Shown: positions 20,077 to 29,933, counted from the first letter of the stretch. The stretch is 64,000 bases of DNA from Streptomyces novaecaesareae (GCF_000716875.1 NZ_JNWQ01000007.1:1-64000), one strand, 5' to 3'. The notes: a model not told the origin generated them from the sequence alone. Translations and numbers: made by a program.

Positions 20077-21123
20077 GTGACGAGCTACAACGATCAGGCC
20101 GGTCTCGGCGGTCCCGCAGGGGGCGAGCGGAGGACGGACGGGTACCAGCCGATCGGACTCCCCGAGCTCGCGGCGGTCGTGGACCGCGTCCGCGCCAACA
20201 TCGAGAGCGTGATCGAGGGCAAGCCGGAGGCCGTCCGGATCGCCCTGACCGTCCTGCTCGCCGAGGGCCACCTGCTGCTGGAGGACGTCCCCGGCGTCGG
20301 CAAGACCATGCTGGCCAAGGCGCTGGCCCGGTCCGTCGACTGCACCGTGCGCCGCATCCAGTTCACGCCCGACCTGCTGCCCTCGGACGTCACCGGCACC
20401 AACATCTACGACCAGCAGCGGCGCGACTTCGAGTTCCGCCCGGGCGCGATCTTCGCCCAGATCGTGGTCGGCGACGAGATCAACCGCGCCTCGCCCAAGA
20501 CCCAGTCCGCGCTGCTGGAGTCCATGGAGGAGCGCCAGGTCACCATCGACGGCACCAGCTACGAGTTGCCCTCGCCGTTCATGGTCGTGGCCACCCAGAA
20601 CCCGGTCGAGATGGAGGGCACCTACCCCCTCCCCGAGGCCCAGCGCGACCGCTTCATGGCCCGGATCTCGATCGGCTACCCCAGCCCCGAGGCCGAGCTC
20701 GCGATGCTGGACGTGCACTCCGGCGCCAGCCCGCTGGAGGACCTGCAGCCCGTCGCGCACGCCGCCGACATCCTCAAGCTGATCGACCTCGTCCGCACCG
20801 TGCACATCGCCGACCCGGTCCGCCGCTACGCCGTCGACCTGGTCGGCGCGACCCGCACCAGCCACGAGCTGCGCCTGGGCGCCTCGCCGCGCGCCACCCT
20901 GCACCTGGTCCGGGCCGCCCGCGCCGCCGCCGCGCTGGACGGGCGCGACTACGTCACCCCGGACGACGTCCAGCGCCTCGCCGTCCCCGTCCTCGCGCAC
21001 CGGCTGATGCCGACCGCCGAGACCCAGCTCAGCCGCCGCACCTCCGAGCAGATCGTGACCGACCTGGTCGCCCGGCTGCCGCTGCCGCGCCCGCAGGGCG
21101 GCCCGGCCGTCCGGAGGGGCTGA
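20077..21123 (+). CDS. MoxR-type AAA+ ATPase
   Basis: AAA+ chaperone-like ATPase of the MoxR class. Walker A is [12 protein letters not shown] (GVGKT near residues 73-77), Walker B is VVGDEINRA, and sensor motifs [18 protein letters not shown] and DRF follow. The GTG at 20077 behind GGGAGCG gives 348 residues beginning (V)TSYNDQAG. It heads an operon with the DUF58 and transglutaminase-domain genes, a widespread trio thought to fold or activate proteins through von Willebrand-like DUF58 partners, here probably at the envelope. Substrate unknown. Confidence 0.94.
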   Translation: MTSYNDQAGLGGPAGGERRTDGYQPIGLPELAAVVDRVRANIESVIEGKPEAVRIALTVLLAEGHLLLEDVPGVGKTMLAKALARSVDCTVRRIQFTPDLLPSDVTGTNIYDQQRRDFEFRPGAIFAQIVVGDEINRASPKTQSALLESMEERQVTIDGTSYELPSPFMVVATQNPVEMEGTYPLPEAQRDRFMARISIGYPSPEAELAMLDVHSGASPLEDLQPVAHAADILKLIDLVRTVHIADPVRRYAVDLVGATRTSHELRLGASPRATLHLVRAARAAAALDGRDYVTPDDVQRLAVPVLAHRLMPTAETQLSRRTSEQIVTDLVARLPLPRPQGGPAVRRG

Positions 21124-21124
21124 G

Positions 21125-22447
21125 GTGGCCCAGTCCGACTCAGCATCGGGACTGCGGGCCGGATTCCGCGGCCTCACCACCCGGGGCCGCTCCTTCCTCG
21201 CCGCCGGGATCACCGCGGTGGGCTGCGCCTACCTGCTCGGCCAGGACGCGCTGCTGCGCGTCGGCGTGCTGCTCGCCGCGCTGCCGCTGGTCGCCGTCGT
21301 GGTGGTCGCCAACACCCGCTACCGGGTGGCCAGCGGCCGCCGGCTCAGCCCGCGCCGGGCGATCGCCGGCCAGGAGGCCCGGGTCCACCTGCGGCTCGAC
21401 AACGTCTCCCGGGTGCCCACCGGGCTGCTCCTCCTGGAGGACAAGGTCCCGTACGTGCTCGGGCCGCGGCCGCGCTTCGTACTGGACCGGGTCGAGCCGC
21501 GCGGCCACCGCGAGGTCTCCTACCGGGTCCGCTCCGACCTGCGCGGCCGCTACCCGCTCGGCCCGCTGCAGCTGCGGTTGTCCGACCCGTTCGGGATGTG
21601 CGAGGTGACCCGCGCCTTCACCGCCTCCGACGTCCTCACCGTCGTCCCGCAGATCCAGGCCCTGCCGCACGTCCGGCTCAGCGGCGAGTGGCTCGGCCAG
21701 GGCGAGAGCCACAGCCGCACCCTGGCGCTGGCCGGCGACGACGACGTGATCCTGCGCGAGTACCGGCCGGGCGACGACCTGCGCCGGGTGCACTGGCGCT
21801 CCACCGCCAAGTACGGCGAGCTGATGGTGCGCCGCGAGGAGCAGCCGCAGCGGGCCCGGGCCACCGTCCTGCTGGACACCCGCGAGATCGGCCACCGCGG
21901 CAGCGGCCCCGCCTCCTCCTTCGAGTGGGCGGTCAGCTGCGCCGCCTCCGTCGCCGCGCACCTGCTGGAGCGCGGCTACCAGACCCAGCTGCTCACCGAC
22001 ACCGGCCTGGCGGTGCCCGGCCCCGGCGCGGGCGGCAGCAACAGCGCCGCCGACACCTCCGGGCTGATCCTGGACGCCCTCGCGGTCGCCGACCTGTCCG
22101 ACGGCGGCACGCTCTCCCGCGCCGAGGAGCCGCTGCGCACCGGCGGCGAGGGCCTGCTGGTCGCCGTCCTCGGCGAGCTGGACGACACCCAGACCGCCCG
22201 GCTGGGCCGGCTGCGCAGCCGCACCGGCGGCGCGATCGCCTTCCTGCTGGACACCGGCACCTGGGCCGGCCTGCGGATGCTCGCCCCGAACACCGGCGGC
22301 GACGAGGTCCGGGCCCGGGTCCGAAAGCTGCGCGAGGCCGGCTGGACGGTGATCCCGGTGCGCGCCGGCGACTCCCTGCCGGCCCTGTGGCGGGCCGTCG
22401 AAGGCGCCAAGACGACCGCCCCCAACCGAGAAGAGGCCGGCGCGTGA
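21125..22447 (+). CDS. DUF58 domain membrane protein
   Basis: 440-residue protein with two closely spaced N-terminal membrane helices (about 22-62), a beta-sandwich-like middle, and the DUF58 signature [34 protein letters not shown] (around 204-238), which belongs to the von Willebrand factor A-like superfamily. DUF58 proteins are standard partners of MoxR ATPases. GTG start one base after the moxR stop; the stop overlaps the next gene by four bases. Molecular function not established. Confidence 0.93.
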   Translation: MAQSDSASGLRAGFRGLTTRGRSFLAAGITAVGCAYLLGQDALLRVGVLLAALPLVAVVVVANTRYRVASGRRLSPRRAIAGQEARVHLRLDNVSRVPTGLLLLEDKVPYVLGPRPRFVLDRVEPRGHREVSYRVRSDLRGRYPLGPLQLRLSDPFGMCEVTRAFTASDVLTVVPQIQALPHVRLSGEWLGQGESHSRTLALAGDDDVILREYRPGDDLRRVHWRSTAKYGELMVRREEQPQRARATVLLDTREIGHRGSGPASSFEWAVSCAASVAAHLLERGYQTQLLTDTGLAVPGPGAGGSNSAADTSGLILDALAVADLSDGGTLSRAEEPLRTGGEGLLVAVLGELDDTQTARLGRLRSRTGGAIAFLLDTGTWAGLRMLAPNTGGDEVRARVRKLREAGWTVIPVRAGDSLPALWRAVEGAKTTAPNREEAGA

Positions 22448-24873
22448 CCACCCGGGCCAAACTGACCCTGTACTCGGCGCTGGCCACGTCCCTCGCCTCG
22501 CTCTGCATGCTGCCGCTGCTGACCTCACGCAGCTGGCTGACCCACGCCGTCCTGGTGATCGTCGTGCTCGCCGCGGTCGGCGCGGGCCTGCGCCGCTCCC
22601 CGCTGTACCGCTGGACGGTGCCGATCGGGCAGCTGCTGGTGCTGCTCCTGCTGATGCTGCTCGGCTTCGCCGGTGCCGGCGGGATGCTGCCCGGGCCGTC
22701 CACGATGCGGGTCCTGGACCAGGTCTTCGCCTCCGGACTGGACGACATCCAGCAGTACGCGATCCCCGCGCCGCCCACCCCCGGGCTGCGGCTGATCCTG
22801 GTCTCCGCGGTCGGCCTGATCGCCGTCGCGGTGGACACCGTCGCGGTGACCTACCGCCGGGCGGCGCTGGCCGGTCTGCCGCTGCTGGCGCTCTACTCGA
22901 TCGGCAACGGCCTCGCCGGGGACCACGGCAGCTGGCTCTGGTTCGCCGTCGCCGCGGCCGGCTACCTGCTGCTGCTGTTCGTCGAGGGCCAGGACAGGGT
23001 GTCCCGCTGGGGCCGGATCTTCCGCGGCGGCGCGCGCGGCATGGTGAAATCGGAGTCGGTCAGCCCGGGCGGCCAGCAGGTCGGCATCCTGGCCCTGGCC
23101 GTGGCGATGCTGCTCCCGGCGGTCCTGCCGCAGTGGGGCGGCGGACTGCTGCACTCGGGCTCCGGCGGCTCGGGCGGCACGGGGCGCGGCGGGAGCGTGG
23201 CGACCAGCCTCGACCCGCTGGTCAGCCTGGAGGCCGCGATCACCAAGCCCACCGACGCCGAGCTGCTCAGCTACACCCTGGACAGCACGCTGGCCGACCA
23301 GGTCTACCTGCGGACCGGTTCGCTGGACCAGTTCGACGGCACCAACTGGAAGCTCGCCAGCACCACGGTCAGCGACCTCCCGACGACGCTGCCTCCCCCC
23401 GAGGGCCTGCACAACGCCAACGTCCCCCGGATCGAGGGCGACTTCCAGGTCAGCGACCTGGAGAACAGCTGGCTGCCGATGCCCTACCCGGCGGCCACCG
23501 TCCAGGTCCCCAACCGGGGCGACTGGCGGCTCGACCCGCTGACCCGCACCGTCGTCCCGGCCAACGACAAGGCGATCCGCGGCCTGCGGTACCACGTCAG
23601 CGCCCTGGACCTGCGGCCCACCGCCAACGAGCTGCGCCAGGCAGGCGCCGCACCGTCGAGCGTCCGGGAGCACTACACCGCCGTCCCGTCCGACCTGCCC
23701 TCCGTGGTCTCCGAGCAGGCCAGGTCGGTCACCTCCGGCGCGCAGAACGACTACGACCGGGCGATGGCGCTGGTGAACTGGTTCACCGGCCCGGACTTCA
23801 AGTACGACACCAGCGTCTCCGCCGGCACCGGCAGCAACGCGATCGCGGTCTTCCTGCGCGACCGCCGGGGCTTCTGCGTGCACTACGCCTCCACCATGGC
23901 GGCGATGGCCCGGGTGCTGAAGATCCCGGCCCGGGTCGCCGTCGGCTTCACCCCCGGCGACAACAAGGGCGGCAGCGTCTACTCGGTCACCGGCCGGATG
24001 TACCACGCCTGGCCCGAGCTGTACTTCAGCGGCTACGGCTGGCTGCGCTTCGAGCCGACCCCGAGCCGCGGCATCCCGACCCGCTACACCGAGGCGTCCA
24101 GCGCCCCGACCACCGCGCCGACCCAGCAGGCGACCGCCGCCCCGCAGTCCGCCTCGGCCGCCCCGGCGCCGTCCGCCAGCTCGGACTGCACCGCGAAGCA
24201 GCGCCAGCTGGGCGACTGCGGCCCCAAGGGCAAGGCCGTCGCAAACGCCGCCGAGGAGTCCTGGCTGCTGTCCGCGCAGGTGCTCGGCACCCTCGCCGCG
24301 GTGCTGGCGGTGATCGCGCTGCTGCTCCTCCCGATGTTCTGGCGCACGGCCGTGCGCCGTCGCCGGCTCGGCCGGAGCGGGCGGCGCAGGCCCGGCGGGG
24401 ACGGCCCGGCGGAACTGACCGACGCCCAGGTGCTGGCCGCCTGGGACGAGCTGATCGACTCCGCCTGGGACCTCGGAATTCCCCCGGACGAGTCACGCAC
24501 CCCGCGCTCGGCCGCACGACGGATCACCGAGAAGGCGGCCCTGGACGCGGACTCGGCGGCCGCCGCCGGCCGACTGGCGCTGGCCACCGAGCGGGTGCTC
24601 TACGCCCCGCCCGGGCAGCTGACCACGGCGCCGCTGGCCGCCGACGTCCAGACCGCCCGGCGCGGCCTGCGGGCGAACGCCGGCCGGGCCGGGCGGGCCC
24701 GGGCGCTGCTGCTGCCGCCGTCCTCCGCGCAGCTGTGGTGGCGGATCTCCGACGCCGTACGGGCGGCCAGGGCGGCCGTCGGCACCGCTGTGGGCCGGGC
24801 GGTCGAGGCGGTCTGCGCGCCGGTGCGGCGGGTCTTCACCCGGCGGCCCAAGCCGGACGCCCCGGAGTCCTGA
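22444..24873 (+). CDS. transglutaminase-like membrane protein
   Basis: Large 809-residue envelope protein. Six N-terminal hydrophobic helices (within about 1-230) are followed by an extracytoplasmic region with a transglutaminase/cysteine-protease fold. The catalytic Cys lies in RRGFCVHYASTMA (near 479), the His in GRMYHAWPEL and an acidic residue follows in GWLRFEPTP. A Thr/Ala/Pro linker, another membrane helix (about 610-637) and a basic cytoplasmic DUF4129-like C-terminal domain complete it. GTGA overlap with the DUF58 gene. Possibly a wall-associated peptidase or cross-linker; substrate unknown. Confidence 0.93.
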   Translation: MTTRAKLTLYSALATSLASLCMLPLLTSRSWLTHAVLVIVVLAAVGAGLRRSPLYRWTVPIGQLLVLLLLMLLGFAGAGGMLPGPSTMRVLDQVFASGLDDIQQYAIPAPPTPGLRLILVSAVGLIAVAVDTVAVTYRRAALAGLPLLALYSIGNGLAGDHGSWLWFAVAAAGYLLLLFVEGQDRVSRWGRIFRGGARGMVKSESVSPGGQQVGILALAVAMLLPAVLPQWGGGLLHSGSGGSGGTGRGGSVATSLDPLVSLEAAITKPTDAELLSYTLDSTLADQVYLRTGSLDQFDGTNWKLASTTVSDLPTTLPPPEGLHNANVPRIEGDFQVSDLENSWLPMPYPAATVQVPNRGDWRLDPLTRTVVPANDKAIRGLRYHVSALDLRPTANELRQAGAAPSSVREHYTAVPSDLPSVVSEQARSVTSGAQNDYDRAMALVNWFTGPDFKYDTSVSAGTGSNAIAVFLRDRRGFCVHYASTMAAMARVLKIPARVAVGFTPGDNKGGSVYSVTGRMYHAWPELYFSGYGWLRFEPTPSRGIPTRYTEASSAPTTAPTQQATAAPQSASAAPAPSASSDCTAKQRQLGDCGPKGKAVANAAEESWLLSAQVLGTLAAVLAVIALLLLPMFWRTAVRRRRLGRSGRRRPGGDGPAELTDAQVLAAWDELIDSAWDLGIPPDESRTPRSAARRITEKAALDADSAAAAGRLALATERVLYAPPGQLTTAPLAADVQTARRGLRANAGRAGRARALLLPPSSAQLWWRISDAVRAARAAVGTAVGRAVEAVCAPVRRVFTRRPKPDAPES

Positions 24874-24890
24874 CCGGGGCCGGACACACG

Positions 24891-24934
24891 GACGCCAGGG
24901 GCGGGCAGTCGATCGACTGCCCGCCCCCGGCGTC
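24891..24934. terminator. bidirectional terminator between the transglutaminase and DUF3040 genes
   Basis: An extended hairpin lies between two convergent genes: a perfect 15-bp arm pair (24898-24912 with 24913-24927) with no spacer, extended by six more pairs (24891-24896 with 24929-24934) across one mismatch. The inner core is a perfect palindrome, so in RNA the central few pairs must open into a loop. Confidence 0.8.
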
Positions 24935-24970
24935 TTGGCTCTGGATTCCGGCTTCCGGAGCGACCGCGGC

Positions 24971-25360
24971 TCAGAAGCCGCCGGTCTGCTCGTCCCGGCG
25001 GCGCTGCCAGCGCTGCTCGACCCGGTCCATCATCCCGGCCTTGCGGCGCGGGGCGGCGGCCGTACGGGGCCCGGAGCCCTGGCTCGCGGGCCCGCGGCGC
25101 CAGCCGGTCACGGCGAACACCGCGCACCCGAGCATCACCAGGAAGCCCACGACGCTGACCCAGATCTGGTCCGGGACGACCATGCCGCCCATCAGCAGGC
25201 CGATCCCCACCACGAAGCCGGCGACGGCCAGGTAGACCCGCCGGCGGGTGTAGGTGCGCAGCCCGGTTCCCTCAAGCGCCGACGCGAATTTGGGATCTTC
25301 GGCATACAGCGCTCGCTCCATCTGGTCGAGCAGTCGCTGCTCGTGCTCCGAGAGCGGCAC
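24971..25360 (-). CDS. DUF3040 small membrane protein
   Basis: 129-residue actinobacterial membrane protein. The N terminus MPLSEHEQRLLDQMERALYAEDPKFAS is the DUF3040 hallmark, followed by two membrane helices (about 43-63 and 67-87) and a basic cytoplasmic tail. Function unknown. The GTG start has a strong AGGAGGA ribosome site eight bases upstream. It is transcribed alone toward the shared terminator at 24891-24934. Confidence 0.93.
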   Translation of the reverse strand: MPLSEHEQRLLDQMERALYAEDPKFASALEGTGLRTYTRRRVYLAVAGFVVGIGLLMGGMVVPDQIWVSVVGFLVMLGCAVFAVTGWRRGPASQGSGPRTAAAPRRKAGMMDRVEQRWQRRRDEQTGGF

Positions 25361-25752
25361 GGAGTCCTCCTACTCGTCGGTCGCGGGTGCGACCGGTCCG
25401 CCCACCCCGGTCGGGGAGGCAAGTCCAATCAGCCATGGGGCACACGGTCGGACGCCTGTGCGGGGGCCCCGGCCCGTGTCGTCCATATGCCCCACGCATC
25501 CGGCTGTCATGCTTTCCGGCTTTACCCAGATCATACGGTCCGTGAGCCCGTTACGGAGTGGTCTGCGCCGCGTGGGACGGGCCACTTCCGGCGGGCACGG
25601 CCGCACCGGTGTCAACGCGCCACGCCCCGGACAAGTGCCCGATCGAATGGAATCGGTCCGGACCTGGGGACCTTCGCCCCCGGCGAACGGAAACCGGCCG
25701 GGTGCCGGGCGGCCGGCCCGCCCGGGGAACCGGCCGCGGTACGCAACGCGAA
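25361..25752. other. gene-free stretch upstream of the DUF3040 gene
   Basis: No supported gene. It should hold the DUF3040 promoter; the AT-richer segment around 25490-25545 is the likeliest position. Open frames here have no recognisable motifs and poor codon usage. Confidence 0.5.
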
Positions 25753-25788
25753 CCGCCGCCGTACGGCGTGCGAACCGTACGGCGGCGG
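25753..25788 (-). terminator. strong hairpin downstream of the methyltransferase gene
   Basis: A perfect 14-bp stem (25753-25766 with 25775-25788) with an eight-base loop lies about 43 bases past the methyltransferase stop. A second small hairpin TTCGCGA/TCGCGAA follows on the plus-strand side (25794-25813). No U-run, as is common for streptomycete terminators. Confidence 0.7.
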
Positions 25789-25830
25789 AAGGTTTCGCGA
25801 AGGCCTCGCGAAGATGTCCGGGCGGACGGT

Positions 25831-26628
25831 TCAGGCCAGCGTGGCCAGCAGGTGCAGCTGGGTCGCCACCGCGTGGAAGTCGGGCTGCCCGGCGGCGGCC
25901 TCCTCCAGCTTCAGCAGCGCCTCCAGCGCGCCCGGCTCGGTGTCCACCAGGACGCCGGGGACGAGGTCGGCGAAGACCCGGATGCCGTGCACCGACTCCA
26001 CCCGCAGGCCCGCGGCCTCGGCCAGCCGGCCCAGCTCCTCGCCGGTGAAGCGGCGCGGCATCGGGTCCTGGTCGCCCCAGCGGCCGTCGGCGGCGGAGAG
26101 CACCGTCCGGGCCTCGTTGAAGTGGCCGGCCAGCGCGCGGGCCAGCACGGCACCGTTGCGGTTGGCGGCCAGCAGGCTGACCAGGCCGCCCTTGCGCAGG
26201 GTGCCGGCCAGGCTGCCGAGCGCCTCGGCCGGGTCGTCCACGACCTCCAGCACGCCGTGGCAGAGCACCGCGTCCACGCTGCCGGGGGCGACCAGCTCGG
26301 GCAGGGTCTGGGTGTCGCCCTGGACGGCCCGCACCAGGTCCGTCACGCCGGCCTCGGCGGCCCGGCGCTCCAGGGCGAACAGGGCGTCCGGGCTGGGGTC
26401 GACCACGGTGACCCGGTGGCCGAGCTTGGCCACCGGCACGGCGAAGTTTCCGGTGCCGCCGCCGGTGTCGACCACGTCGAGCACCGGCTGGTCCAGCTCG
26501 GCGGCCCGCTTCTCCAGGGCCGCCCGCACCACCTCCCACACCACGGCGGTACGCAGGGCGCTGCGGGGACGCGTCGGGTACAAGGTCGGGCTCCTCGGCA
26601 CGTGCGATTCGATCAGGATGCCCCCCAC
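25831..26628 (-). CDS. class I SAM-dependent methyltransferase
   Basis: Rossmann-fold methyltransferase with motif I VLDVVDTGGGTGNFAVPVA (near 49-67), an acidic motif II (VTVVDPSPDAL) and motif III/IV region VDAVLCHGVLEVVDDP. Length 265 residues from the GTG at 26628; a GTG nine codons later giving VPRSPTLYPT is an equally plausible start, since neither has a clear ribosome site. The substrate cannot be inferred. Conserved beside the SAV_6107-type gene in streptomycetes. Confidence 0.9.
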   Translation of the reverse strand: MGGILIESHVPRSPTLYPTRPRSALRTAVVWEVVRAALEKRAAELDQPVLDVVDTGGGTGNFAVPVAKLGHRVTVVDPSPDALFALERRAAEAGVTDLVRAVQGDTQTLPELVAPGSVDAVLCHGVLEVVDDPAEALGSLAGTLRKGGLVSLLAANRNGAVLARALAGHFNEARTVLSAADGRWGDQDPMPRRFTGEELGRLAEAAGLRVESVHGIRVFADLVPGVLVDTEPGALEALLKLEEAAAGQPDFHAVATQLHLLATLA

Positions 26629-26667
26629 CTTATGCCTGACGGCCCTGCGTCCTGAGCCTGACGGGCC

Positions 26668-27234
26668 CTATATCCGCGCCCCGCCGGGCGGGCCGTCGCC
26701 GTCCAGCGGCAGTCGCGGCGCGGGCGGGACCGCCCGCAGGCCCAGCAGCCGCTCGACCAGGCGCAGGAACAGGGCGGAGTTGCGGATCAGGTCGTCGGCG
26801 TCGCGGGCCGACGCGGCGCCCCGGATCCCGGCCTCGGCGGCGGCCCTGCGGCGCGCCCCGGCACCGTAGTAGAGCGCCCACTCGGCGAGCTCCGGGGCGA
26901 CCTCGGGCAGCACCTCCCAGGCGCTGCGGATGGCCTTGCGACGGCGGGGGCTCTTCTCCGGGCGGCCGCGCACCGCCAGGACGGCCGCCACCGTGCGCAG
27001 CGCGGCCAGGTGGGCGGTGGCGTAGCGCTCCAGCGGGTCCTCCAGGGCGCGGGCCCGGGCGAGGGTGCGGTGCGCGTCGGCGAGCAGGTCGAGGGCGGCC
27101 GGCGGCGCGGCGACCCGGCGCAGCACGGGGTGGACGTCCGCTCCGGCGGGGCGACCACCGGACGGGCCCGGGGCGTGCGGCAGGGCGGCGGAGTGGAGGC
27201 GGGCGGTGACGGGCTCAGGATGGCTGATGGTCAT
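26668..27234 (-). CDS. SAV_6107 family HEPN-like protein
   Basis: 188-residue, alpha-helical, Ala/Arg/Leu-rich protein of the streptomycete SAV_6107 family, placed in the HEPN superfamily. Helical repeats such as LLADAHRTLARARAL and RYATAHLAALRTVAAVLAVR (about 50-90) and ELAEWALYYGAGARRRAAAEAG dominate. I do not see a catalytic RxxxxH motif clear enough to call it an RNase. The ATG follows GGGGGAG. It is 39 bases upstream of the methyltransferase gene, so probably cotranscribed. Confidence 0.88.
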   Translation of the reverse strand: MTISHPEPVTARLHSAALPHAPGPSGGRPAGADVHPVLRRVAAPPAALDLLADAHRTLARARALEDPLERYATAHLAALRTVAAVLAVRGRPEKSPRRRKAIRSAWEVLPEVAPELAEWALYYGAGARRRAAAEAGIRGAASARDADDLIRNSALFLRLVERLLGLRAVPPAPRLPLDGDGPPGGARI

Positions 27235-27760
27235 GGTCTCCCCCGTTCCGAGGCAGCGCGCGGACCGGGTGGTCCGTGCCCCTCCATCGTGAACGGCACC
27301 ACTGACAATCGGCCGGGACGGCCGCTCGGCCGTTCCGCCGGGAATGCAAAGCGGCGGCGGGCGCGGGCCCTCCCCCGGACCGCGCCGCCGCCGTGTGCCG
27401 TCGCTCCGCCGTTCCCCCCGTGGGCGGCGGTGGCGAACTCCCCCCGTGGCCGGTCTCCCCCGGCCCGCTCCGCCGCCCCGTGTCGGCGGTGCGGGGACCG
27501 TGACCAGCCCCGTCGCGGATCCTTCACGGATCCGCCACCCGAGTGGGCCGCGCCCGACGCGCCGCCCTCCCGGGTGCCACTACTCTCCCGTCTCCGCAGG
27601 TCGCAGGCCATCCGCTGTCGTACTCAACCGTGCATCTGAGTATCCGTACTCAGTCCCCCGGTCCCGGAACCGGGACGGGTGCGCGCGGCGTCCCGGGTGC
27701 CGGTACGGTACGGCGGGGCCGGGCGGAACCGGCCCGGGTTCTGCGAGGAAGGGGGAGGCC
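27235..27760. other. 526-base divergent region with a MacR-type palindrome
   Basis: No gene is supported between the divergent SAV_6107-type and DUF4126 genes. The left half is a featureless GC-rich stretch. Around 27617-27655 the DNA becomes AT-richer and contains GTACTCA (27620-27626) and a nearly perfect TGAGTA/TACTCA palindrome described separately. Confidence 0.6.
27637..27652. promoter_or_regulatory. candidate MacR operator upstream of the DUF4126 gene
   Basis: TGAGTATCCGTACTCA matches the reported 16-bp MacR consensus TGAGTACnnGTACTCA at 13 of 14 defined positions (T for C at position 7). It sits about 109 bases before the DUF4126 start, with an extra GTACTCA half-site at 27620-27626. 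macR itself is in this window at 45332-46012. Binding is inferred from a consensus recalled from the S. coelicolor literature. Confidence 0.6.
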
Positions 27761-28393
27761 ATGACGATCCTGCCGCTGATCTTCACCAGCGGACTGGCCA
27801 GCGGCATCAACGCGTACGCGGTGGTGCTGCTGCTCGGCCTGTTGGGCAGGTTCGCCGACGCGCAGTCGGTGCCGCACGCGCTGGAGCGCACGGACGTGCT
27901 GATCGCGGCCGCCGTGCTGTTCGCGCTGGAGGCGGTGGCAGACAAGATCCCGTACGTGGACAGCGTCTGGGACGTGGTGCACACCGTGATCCGGCCGATC
28001 GCCGGCGCCACCGTCGGCGTGCTGATCGCGAGCAACGACCCCGGCTCGCTCAGCGAGGTCGCGGCCGGGGCGATGGGTGGCACCACCGCGCTGGTCAGCC
28101 ACCTGGTGAAGGCCTCGCTGCGGATGGCCGTCAACACCTCCCCCGAACCGGCCAGCAACATCGTGGTCAGCATGGCGGAGGACCTCTCGGTGGCCGGCCT
28201 GGTCACCCTGGCGATCTTCCACCCCTGGCTGGCCGCCTCGATCGCCGCCGTGGTCCTGGCCGTCGGCCTGCTGCTGGTCTGGCTGGCGATCAGCAAGATC
28301 CGCGCCTTCCGGGCCCGCCGCCGCGAACGCAAGGCCGCCCGGGCCGCGGGAACCGCCCGGCCGGCGGAGAACGTGTACGCGCGGCAGCCCTAG
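27761..28393 (+). CDS. DUF4126 membrane protein
   Basis: 210-residue polytopic membrane protein. The start MTILPLIFTSGLASGINAYAVVLLLGLLGR and ALEAVADKIPYVDSVWDVVHT are typical of DUF4126. Hydrophobic helices occur at about 5-28, 45-62, 80-100, 105-125 and 160-190, followed by a basic tail. The ATG is behind a strong GGGGGAGG ribosome site. Function unknown; DUF4126 proteins often neighbour lipid or isoprenoid genes. A MacR-type box upstream suggests control by the two-component system encoded later in the window. Confidence 0.92.
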   Translation: MTILPLIFTSGLASGINAYAVVLLLGLLGRFADAQSVPHALERTDVLIAAAVLFALEAVADKIPYVDSVWDVVHTVIRPIAGATVGVLIASNDPGSLSEVAAGAMGGTTALVSHLVKASLRMAVNTSPEPASNIVVSMAEDLSVAGLVTLAIFHPWLAASIAAVVLAVGLLLVWLAISKIRAFRARRRERKAARAAGTARPAENVYARQP

Positions 28394-28417
28394 AGACGGG
28401 CCCTAGGATCGGGTGCC

Positions 28418-29911
28418 ATGGCACGGATCGTCATCATCGGCGCAGGAATGAGCGGGCTCGCGGCGGCCTCCCGGCTGGCGACCCTCGGCCACCGGGTGAC
28501 GGTCTGCGAGGCGGGCGGCACGTACGGGGGCATGGTCGGCCGGTACGAGCGGGACGGTTTCGCCTTCGACACCGGGCCCGGGCTGCTCGCCCTCCCGGCC
28601 GTCTACCGCGACCTCGCGCTGAAGACCGGCAAGGAGCCGCTGGAGCAGCTGGTCGAGCTGGCCCCGGTCGAGCCGGAGAGCCGGCACGTCTTCCCCGACG
28701 GCACCGTCGTCACCCTGCCCAACGCCTCCCGCGGCGGCGTCAGCCAGGCCCTGGACACGGCCTTCGGCACCGGCTCCGGCGCCCGCTGGAGCGAGGTGAT
28801 GAACCAGGGCCGGACGGTCTGGGAGGCCACCCGCCGCCCGCTGCTCGAAGAGCCGCTCCCGGCCGACCGCGCGTTCCTGGGCACCGACCCGTACCCCGTC
28901 CCGCCGCGCACCGGCCTGGCCCGGCTGCGCCGCCCCGCCCCGTGGACCCTGCGCGACGTGGCGGCCCGCCGGCTGGACGGCCACCCGGGGCTGACCGCCC
29001 TGCTGTACGAGCCCGCGGTCCGGTACGGCTTCGTGCCCGGCCGGGCCCCCGCCGGGGCCACCGTGCTGCCGTACATGGAGCAGTCCTTCGGCGTCTGGTA
29101 CGTCCGGGGCGGCCTGCGGGCCCTGGCGGAGGCGGTGTACCGGCGGTGCGAGCTGCGCAAGGTCGGGTTCCGCTTCGACACGCCCGTCACCCGGATCGTC
29201 GTCGAGGACGGCCAGGCGTGCGGTGTGGAGACGGCGGGCGGCCGGATCGACGCGGACCTGGTGGTCTCGGCGATGGACGCCGACGCGCTGTTCGGCGGCG
29301 GGCTGGCCGAGTGGCCGGGCCGGCCGGCCGCGGCGTGGCGGCCGTCCGGGGCGCCGGGCCGCTTCACCCTGCTGCTCGCCCTGCGCGGCCCGCGGCCGGA
29401 GGGCACCGCGCACCGCACGGTGGTGCACGCGGCCGACCTCGCCGCCGAGGAGCGCGCCCTGACCCTCGACGCCCCGCTCTGCGAGCGCCCCACCGTGCAG
29501 GTGCTGCGCCCGGACGACCCGGCGCTGCGCCCCGACGACGCGCACGAGAGCGTGGTGCTGACCGCGACCGTGCCCGCCCAGGGCGGGGTCGACTGGACCG
29601 CCCCCGGCGTCGCCGAGCGTTACGCCGACGCGCTGCTCGCCCACGTCGACGCGGCCGGGCTCGGCCTGCGCGAGCGGGTGCTGTGGCGGGTCGTGCGCAC
29701 CCCGGAGGACACCCGCCGGGAGACCGGCGCCCTCGGCGGCTCGGTCGCGCTGCCGGTCCTCGCCGGAGCCGACGGCGACTGGCTGAAGACCGCCAACGAG
29801 TCCCCCGTGCCCGGCCTCTACCTCGTCGGCGGCACCGCCCACCCCGGCGGCGGGCTCGCCCGCGTCGGCATGTCGGCCTGCATCGCGGCCAACCTGGTCG
29901 GCCCGGCGTAG
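28418..29911 (+). CDS. phytoene desaturase-like FAD-dependent oxidoreductase
   Basis: 497-residue flavoprotein of the NAD(P)/FAD amine-oxidase/phytoene desaturase superfamily. The N-terminal dinucleotide fold is IVIIGAGMSGLAAASRLATLG with the acidic residue in VTVCEAGG, and the C-terminal FAD motif is GLYLVGGTAHPGGGLARVGMS. It may act on an isoprenoid, as a polyprenyl synthase gene lies a few kilobases away, but no carotenoid cluster is visible. TAGGAT (28404-28409) lies eight bases before the ATG with no ribosome site, compatible with a leaderless start. Confidence 0.9.
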   Translation: MARIVIIGAGMSGLAAASRLATLGHRVTVCEAGGTYGGMVGRYERDGFAFDTGPGLLALPAVYRDLALKTGKEPLEQLVELAPVEPESRHVFPDGTVVTLPNASRGGVSQALDTAFGTGSGARWSEVMNQGRTVWEATRRPLLEEPLPADRAFLGTDPYPVPPRTGLARLRRPAPWTLRDVAARRLDGHPGLTALLYEPAVRYGFVPGRAPAGATVLPYMEQSFGVWYVRGGLRALAEAVYRRCELRKVGFRFDTPVTRIVVEDGQACGVETAGGRIDADLVVSAMDADALFGGGLAEWPGRPAAAWRPSGAPGRFTLLLALRGPRPEGTAHRTVVHAADLAAEERALTLDAPLCERPTVQVLRPDDPALRPDDAHESVVLTATVPAQGGVDWTAPGVAERYADALLAHVDAAGLGLRERVLWRVVRTPEDTRRETGALGGSVALPVLAGADGDWLKTANESPVPGLYLVGGTAHPGGGLARVGMSACIAANLVGPA

Positions 29912-29933
29912 CCGGGGCCGCCGGGGGCCCGGG

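Noticed and set aside
19225..21213. Long minus-strand frame opposite the carbonic anhydrase and moxR genes
   Set aside because: Antisense shadow; composition is low-complexity and the real genes have intact active sites.
24891..24934. Long palindrome considered as a replication or recombination site
   Set aside because: It lies exactly between two convergent genes and is best explained as a bidirectional terminator.
27231..27611. Small minus-strand frame in the divergent region upstream of the DUF4126 gene
   Set aside because: Arg/Gly-rich, no homology features, and overlaps the start of the SAV_6107-type gene in another frame.
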